A stretch of 8,595 nucleotides of DNA from an uncultured Eubacteriales bacterium (GTDB lineage: Bacteria > Bacillota > Clostridia > Oscillospirales > Acutalibacteraceae): contig OMRJ01000132.1 in the NCBI GenBank assembly GCA_900313475.1, positions 1 to 8,595 on the forward strand. Direction: 5' to 3'. Positions 5,701 to 8,595 of the stretch are shown one piece after another. The number at the start of each line of letters is the position of its first letter. The first letter of the stretch is position 1. The notes beneath the pieces were generated by a model that saw only the letters and a program-made list of their open reading frames with translations, had not been told where the DNA came from and did no database searches. The position numbers and the translations under genes are program-made.

Positions 5701-7083
5701 ATGGATAAAATGTGGGCGGGCAGGTTTTCAAAAGCGCTCAATACGGATGCGGACGGTTTCAATTCCTCAATAGCGTTTGACTGCCGTATGTATAAGCAGG
5801 ATATAAAAGGCTCGATGGCTCACGCGGCAATGCTCGGCGCGTGCGGCGTTATAACGGAGAGCGAAAGCGCGCAGATCATTGAAGGCTTACAGGGAATTCT
5901 CGATGATATAGACAGCGGAGCTCTTGCTATAGATATGAACGCGGAGGATATTCACATGTTCGTTGAAGCGGAGCTTACAAAGCGTCTCGGCGATGTCGGC
6001 AAAAAGCTGCACACGGGCAGGAGCCGAAACGATCAGGTCGCAGTCGATCTGCGTCTCTGTATGCGTGACGAGGCTGACGAAATAAAACGCCTGCTGTTAA
6101 AGCTTATCTCTGCGGTAAATTCAAAGGCGGCGGAGTATGCCGATGCAGTCATGCCCGGCTATACTCATTTGCAGCGTGCGCAGCCCGTTACGTTCGGACA
6201 TTATTTGAGCGCTTATTCCATGATGCTCATAAGGGATGTTACGCGCATTGAGGACGCCGTAAAGCGAATGAATGTGTCGCCGCTCGGCTGTGCCGCGCTT
6301 GCCGGAACCACCTACCCGATAGACAGAGAAATGACAGCCTCCGCTCTCGGCTTTGACGGGATAACGATGAACTCGCTCGACGGAGTGTCCGATCGCGATT
6401 ACTGTGTTGAGCTTTTGTCGTGCATAGCATCGATAATGATGCACCTGTCACGTTTTTCAGAGGAAATTATCCTGTGGCAGAGCTGGGAGTTTAAGTTTAT
6501 TGAGCTTGACGACGGTTTCACGACGGGGTCGAGCATCATGCCGCAGAAGAAGAACCCCGATATGGCGGAGCTTGTAAGGGGCAAAACCGGCAGAGTGTAC
6601 GGCGATCTTATAGCGATGCTGACTGTGTTAAAGGGAATCCCTCTTGCATATAATAAGGATATGCAGGAGGATAAGGAGGCTGTTTTCGATGCCGTTGACA
6701 CCGTAAAAAAATGCCTGTCAGTGTTTGCTCCCATGGTCGAAACAATGAAAGCGATCCCCGAAAACATGCTTTCGGCGGCGAAAAAAGGCTTTATCAATGC
6801 CACCGACCTCGCAGATTATCTTGTCGGCAAGGGGCTTCCGTTCCGCACGGCTTATAAGACTGTCGGGCAGACTGTTGGGTTCTGTTTGAAAAACGGAAAG
6901 ACGCTTGAAGATCTGTCGCTCGACGAGTATCACGCCTTTGCCCGCGAATTTGACTGTGACCTCTATGATGCGATCGACATCAAAAACTGTGTCGAAAAGC
7001 GCGTTTCGGCGGGCGGCACCGGTAAGAGCGCCGTGAAAGCCGAGCTTGCGTATGTGTCCGATTTTTTGAAAAAATACAGTTAA
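5701..7083 (+). CDS. argH: Argininosuccinate lyase
   Basis: This cytoplasmic homotetramer of the fumarase/aspartase superfamily splits argininosuccinate into arginine and fumarate, the last step of arginine synthesis. The 460-residue length is typical. It opens with the family's MWAGRFS (4-10). The three conserved regions are present: HTGRSRNDQ (104-112), PGYTHLQRAQP (152-162, with catalytic His156) and GSSIMPQKKNPD (276-287, with catalytic Ser278 in the flexible loop). NKDMQEDKE (318-325) also matches. The segment before the loop reads LWQSWEFKFIELDDGFTTG, where the more common form is LWSSxEFxF. This is a mild variation and should not prevent activity. The gene follows argG in the usual order but behind a strong hairpin terminator. 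Its own terminator follows 22 nt after the stop codon. No separate promoter is visible. Confidence 0.98.
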   Translation: MDKMWAGRFSKALNTDADGFNSSIAFDCRMYKQDIKGSMAHAAMLGACGVITESESAQIIEGLQGILDDIDSGALAIDMNAEDIHMFVEAELTKRLGDVGKKLHTGRSRNDQVAVDLRLCMRDEADEIKRLLLKLISAVNSKAAEYADAVMPGYTHLQRAQPVTFGHYLSAYSMMLIRDVTRIEDAVKRMNVSPLGCAALAGTTYPIDREMTASALGFDGITMNSLDGVSDRDYCVELLSCIASIMMHLSRFSEEIILWQSWEFKFIELDDGFTTGSSIMPQKKNPDMAELVRGKTGRVYGDLIAMLTVLKGIPLAYNKDMQEDKEAVFDAVDTVKKCLSVFAPMVETMKAIPENMLSAAKKGFINATDLADYLVGKGLPFRTAYKTVGQTVGFCLKNGKTLEDLSLDEYHAFAREFDCDLYDAIDIKNCVEKRVSAGGTGKSAVKAELAYVSDFLKKYS

Positions 7084-7105
7084 ACAGATTTTATTTTCAT
7101 CTTTT

Positions 7106-7142
7106 GCCGTTTCCGTAAGCTGTATTCGGAAACGGCTCTTTT
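7106..7142 (+). terminator. Intrinsic terminator of argH
   Basis: GCCGTTTCCG (7106-7115) and CGGAAACGGC (7127-7136) give a perfect 10-bp stem with an 11-nt loop, followed by TCTTTT. It separates the arginine genes from the pncC promoter that starts at 7149. Confidence 0.88.
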
Positions 7143-7148
7143 CGCAGC

Positions 7149-7177
7149 TTGATATTTTTTTATTCCGGTAGTACAAT
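7149..7177 (+). promoter_or_regulatory. pncC sigma-A promoter
   Basis: TTGATA (7149-7154, 5 of 6) and TACAAT (7172-7177, 5 of 6) are separated by exactly 17 bp. The start would be near 7184, leaving a leader of about 34 nt. The site lies directly after the argH terminator, so pncC is most likely a separate unit. Confidence 0.75.
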
Positions 7178-7217
7178 TGTTTTAAAAAAAATCGTAAAAA
7201 ATGTTTTCGGAGGATAT

Positions 7218-7691
7218 ATGGAAAACAAAAAAGCAGCCGAAGTCGTTAAAAGACTTGCGGCGCGAAATAAAAAAATAACTTTTGCGGAGTCCTGCACGGG
7301 CGGACTTGCCGCGGCAGAGCTTGTTGCAGTGCCCGATGCGTCAAAGGTGTTCGACGGCTCGTTTGTGACTTACGCCGAAGAAGCAAAGATCGCGCTTGTC
7401 GGTGTCGAAGCGCAGACTGTCGCAACATACGGTGTTGTCAGTGAAGAAGTCGCGCGCGAGATGGCTGTCGGCAGTGCGAAACGCATCGGGTGCGCCGTGG
7501 GTGTCGGCATAACCGGCTTTGCCGGGCCGACGGGCGGTACGGCAAATGCACCCGTAGGTACCGTCTGCTTCGGTTTTTATATTGACGGAAAGGTGTATTC
7601 GTTTACGGTGCGTTTCGGTAATATCGGACGTAATAACGTGCGAGAAAAAAGCGTCGGGTTTGTGTACTCGACGCTCTGTGAATTGATGTGA
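7218..7691 (+). CDS. pncC: Stand-alone CinA C-terminal domain protein, nicotinamide-nucleotide amidohydrolase
   Basis: PncC deamidates nicotinamide mononucleotide to nicotinate mononucleotide, recycling pyridine nucleotides made for example by NAD-dependent DNA ligase. It is cytoplasmic. The 157-residue length fits the single-domain form (E. coli PncC is about 165) and not full CinA (about 410), which adds an N-terminal MoaB-like domain. Motifs in order are TFAESCTGG (21-29, carrying the family's conserved active-site serine), TYAEEAKIALVGV (51-63), YGVVSEEVA (71-79) and GITGFAGPTGGT (97-108) with PVGTV (111-115). The ATG at 7218 is preferred because GGAGG (7209-7213) sits four bases before it. 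A longer frame from a TTG at 7149 adds 23 unrelated residues and would include the promoter. The gene converges on the minus-strand TRIC gene with a 46-bp gap. Its own terminator is not evident. Its last 50 bases also encode a terminator on the opposite strand. Confidence 0.93.
   Translation: MENKKAAEVVKRLAARNKKITFAESCTGGLAAAELVAVPDASKVFDGSFVTYAEEAKIALVGVEAQTVATYGVVSEEVAREMAVGSAKRIGCAVGVGITGFAGPTGGTANAPVGTVCFGFYIDGKVYSFTVRFGNIGRNNVREKSVGFVYSTLCELM
7645..7675 (-). terminator. Intrinsic terminator for the minus-strand TRIC gene, inside pncC
   Basis: On the minus strand AGCGTCG (7675-7669) and CGACGCT (7656-7650) form a perfect 7-bp stem with a 12-nt loop, followed by a six-T tract (7650-7645, whose first T closes the stem). 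On the plus strand there is no U-tract after the stem, so the element is one-directional. The TRIC transcript would run about 90 nt past its stop codon, antisense to the end of pncC. Confidence 0.7.
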
Positions 7692-7737
7692 CAGTGCCGC
7701 ATTGAAACGGTTTCGCAGTGTGTTTTCACGCGGAGAA

Positions 7738-8376
7738 TCAGTAAGCCTTCGGAAGATCCCAGCGAAAAACGGACGCAAGCAGACGCAGCACAAATACAGT
7801 TCCGATGCCGCATGCAACCGCAAGCACGCCGTTTAAATCGAAATACACGTGCATAATATAATACACGCAGCCGCCGACGAGCGATGCCACCGCATAAATG
7901 CGTTTTGAAAAGACAAACGGAATTTCCCTTATACAGATATCGCGGAAAATACCGCCGCCGCAGCCCGTGGTCATGCCGAGAAAAATTACGAAAAACGCGT
8001 TGTCGGCGTAGCCGGAATTTGCCGCGAGATTTATTCCCGCAACCGTAAAGACGCCCAACCCGATTGCGTCAAAGATATTGTTTACTCTGTCGATAGCCGC
8101 AGCCTTTGTTTCGAATTTTGAATTAAGTATTTTTGCGGCAATAAATGTGACCGTTCCGGTGATAACCGCCGTAATCAGATAAGAATACGATTTGAACATC
8201 GCGGGCGGGAGGTTGCCGAGAAGTGTGTCGCGGATAACTCCGCCGCCGAGCGCCGTTACTATGCCGCAGAAAAGTACGCCGAAAATATCAAGATGCTTGT
8301 GCATTGCAGCCATCGCGCCCGAAACCGCAAAGGCGATCGTGCCGACTATTTCAAGCGAAAAGAAAATGCCGTCCAT
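7738..8376 (-). CDS. TRIC/YicG-family (UPF0126) seven-helix membrane protein
   Basis: Members of this family are small integral membrane proteins related to trimeric intracellular cation channels; some bacterial members are annotated as glycine transporters. The 212 residues contain seven hydrophobic segments arranged as two similar three-helix units plus a last helix. The duplication is visible in the paired motifs ALGGGVIRDTLLGNLP (42-57) and GCGGGIFRDICIREIP (138-153). These glycine-rich kinks followed by Arg-Asp are the family hallmark. SGAMAA (19-24) and DAIGLGVF (103-110) also fit. The start is supported by GGAGTG (8387-8382 on the minus strand), five bases before the ATG. The gene has its own promoter and terminator, so it is probably monocistronic and unrelated in function to its convergent neighbour pncC. 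The physiological ion or substrate is not decidable from sequence. Confidence 0.93.
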   Translation of the reverse strand: MDGIFFSLEIVGTIAFAVSGAMAAMHKHLDIFGVLFCGIVTALGGGVIRDTLLGNLPPAMFKSYSYLITAVITGTVTFIAAKILNSKFETKAAAIDRVNNIFDAIGLGVFTVAGINLAANSGYADNAFFVIFLGMTTGCGGGIFRDICIREIPFVFSKRIYAVASLVGGCVYYIMHVYFDLNGVLAVACGIGTVFVLRLLASVFRWDLPKAY

Positions 8377-8419
8377 TTTTTCACTCCGTGTTTGTTGTTA
8401 AAAAAGTAAGCCAAAGCAA

Positions 8420-8448
8420 AGTATACAATAAACGCGAGCGGCGTGCAA
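8420..8448 (-). promoter_or_regulatory. Promoter of the TRIC/YicG-family gene
   Basis: Read on the minus strand, TTGCAC (8448-8443) is followed by 17 bp and TATACT (8425-8420, 5 of 6 to TATAAT). The -35 match is weak (3 of 6) but the spacing is ideal. Transcription would start near 8413, about 37 nt before the ATG. Confidence 0.6.
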
Positions 8449-8509
8449 CATTTTTTATCGTCAAAACGGTTTTTTTATAAAAACGGCACCGTAAGCGGAG
8501 ACTTTCTTC

Positions 8510-8548
8510 TTAGGCTGACGGGACTTGAACCCGTGTCGGTTTTGACCG
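8510..8548 (-). other. tRNA-like T-arm and acceptor strand at the window edge (unassigned)
   Basis: On the minus strand ACGGG-TTCAAGT-CCCGT (8534-8518) is a perfect T-arm with the conserved TTCAA loop. It is followed by a seven-base stretch CAGCCTA (8517-8511) and an A where a discriminator would be, but no CCA. Two bases before it lies a small hairpin, CGGT-CAAA-ACCG (8548-8537), placed like the variable arm of a Leu/Ser-type tRNA. Further upstream in the window I find no anticodon arm with a U33 and no acceptor partner TAGGCTG. It could be the 3' end of an RNA gene beyond the edge, a tRNA fragment left at an integration site, or chance. Confidence 0.3.
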
Positions 8549-8595
8549 GTCGGATTTAGCTCATGCCGCGTTAAAACCCTTGCAAATACGTCAAG

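Noticed and set aside
7149..7217. TTG-started N-terminal extension of pncC
   Set aside because: The TTG is part of the predicted -35 box and has no ribosome site. The family aligns from the ATG at 7218, which has GGAGG upstream.
7692..7737. Bidirectional terminator in the pncC/TRIC gap
   Set aside because: Small stems exist (GAAAC-G-GTTTC, and GTGTG-TTTT-CACGC at 7718-7731), but neither is followed by a T-run in either direction.
8461..8595. Complete tmRNA or tRNA gene on the minus strand
   Set aside because: The T-arm is good, but the acceptor strand lacks the U70 expected in tmRNA, there is no CCA, and no anticodon arm or 5' acceptor partner is visible. Only a fragment can be supported.
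8461..8595. Open minus-strand frame of about 44 codons from the right edge ending at 8461
   Set aside because: It reads straight through the tRNA-like T-arm and an A/T-rich hairpin, and its predicted tail is basic and unstructured with no family resemblance. It may be a chance frame; more sequence to the right would decide.
1..8595. CRISPR arrays, insertion sequences, toxin-antitoxin or defence modules
   Set aside because: No regularly spaced repeats, transposase or defence-type genes were found. Apart from the GT pair and regulatory details, the gene content is housekeeping and transport.

Overview
The window looks like ordinary chromosome from a low-to-mid-GC Firmicute, most likely an uncultured clostridial (Oscillospiraceae/Ruminococcaceae-like) gut bacterium. 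The reasons are strong AGGAGG-type ribosome binding sites, textbook sigma-A promoters with 17-bp spacers, U-tailed intrinsic terminators, an ArgR/AhrC-type ARG-box operator, and the flavour of the proteins. The taxon is inference; no rRNA or other diagnostic marker is present.

Layout from left to right. Positions 1-615 hold the C-terminal half of a MATE-family multidrug/cation antiporter whose start lies outside the window. A probable terminator ends it, and an extended -10 promoter with a leader of about 200 nt follows. Positions 880-4028 are a two-gene envelope-glycosylation unit: a 715-residue multi-membrane GT-C-like glycosyltransferase, then a 321-residue GtrB/DPM1-like GT2 enzyme. The GT2 enzyme is expected to charge a polyprenyl phosphate with sugar on the cytoplasmic face. 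The GT-C protein would then move that sugar to an unknown acceptor outside the membrane. A strong terminator closes the unit at 4118-4147.

Positions 4271-7142 are the argG-argH arginine biosynthesis locus. It has a near-consensus promoter, two ARG boxes 21 bp apart covering the -10 and the start of the transcript, argininosuccinate synthase, a perfect 13-bp terminator hairpin in the argG-argH gap, argininosuccinate lyase, and a final terminator. ArgG joins citrulline and aspartate, and ArgH splits the product into arginine and fumarate.

Positions 7149-7691 hold a stand-alone CinA C-terminal domain protein (PncC, NMN deamidase) with its own promoter. It converges on a minus-strand TRIC/YicG-family (UPF0126) seven-helix membrane protein at 7738-8376, which also has its own promoter. 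The terminator for the minus-strand gene appears to lie inside the pncC coding region. The right edge (8510-8548) carries a tRNA-like T-arm on the minus strand that I could not assign to a complete RNA gene.

No mobile element, CRISPR array or clearly undescribed multi-gene system is visible. The most interesting points are regulatory: the tandem ARG boxes, the internal argG/argH terminator, the long leader of the glycosyltransferase unit, and the antisense terminator inside pncC.
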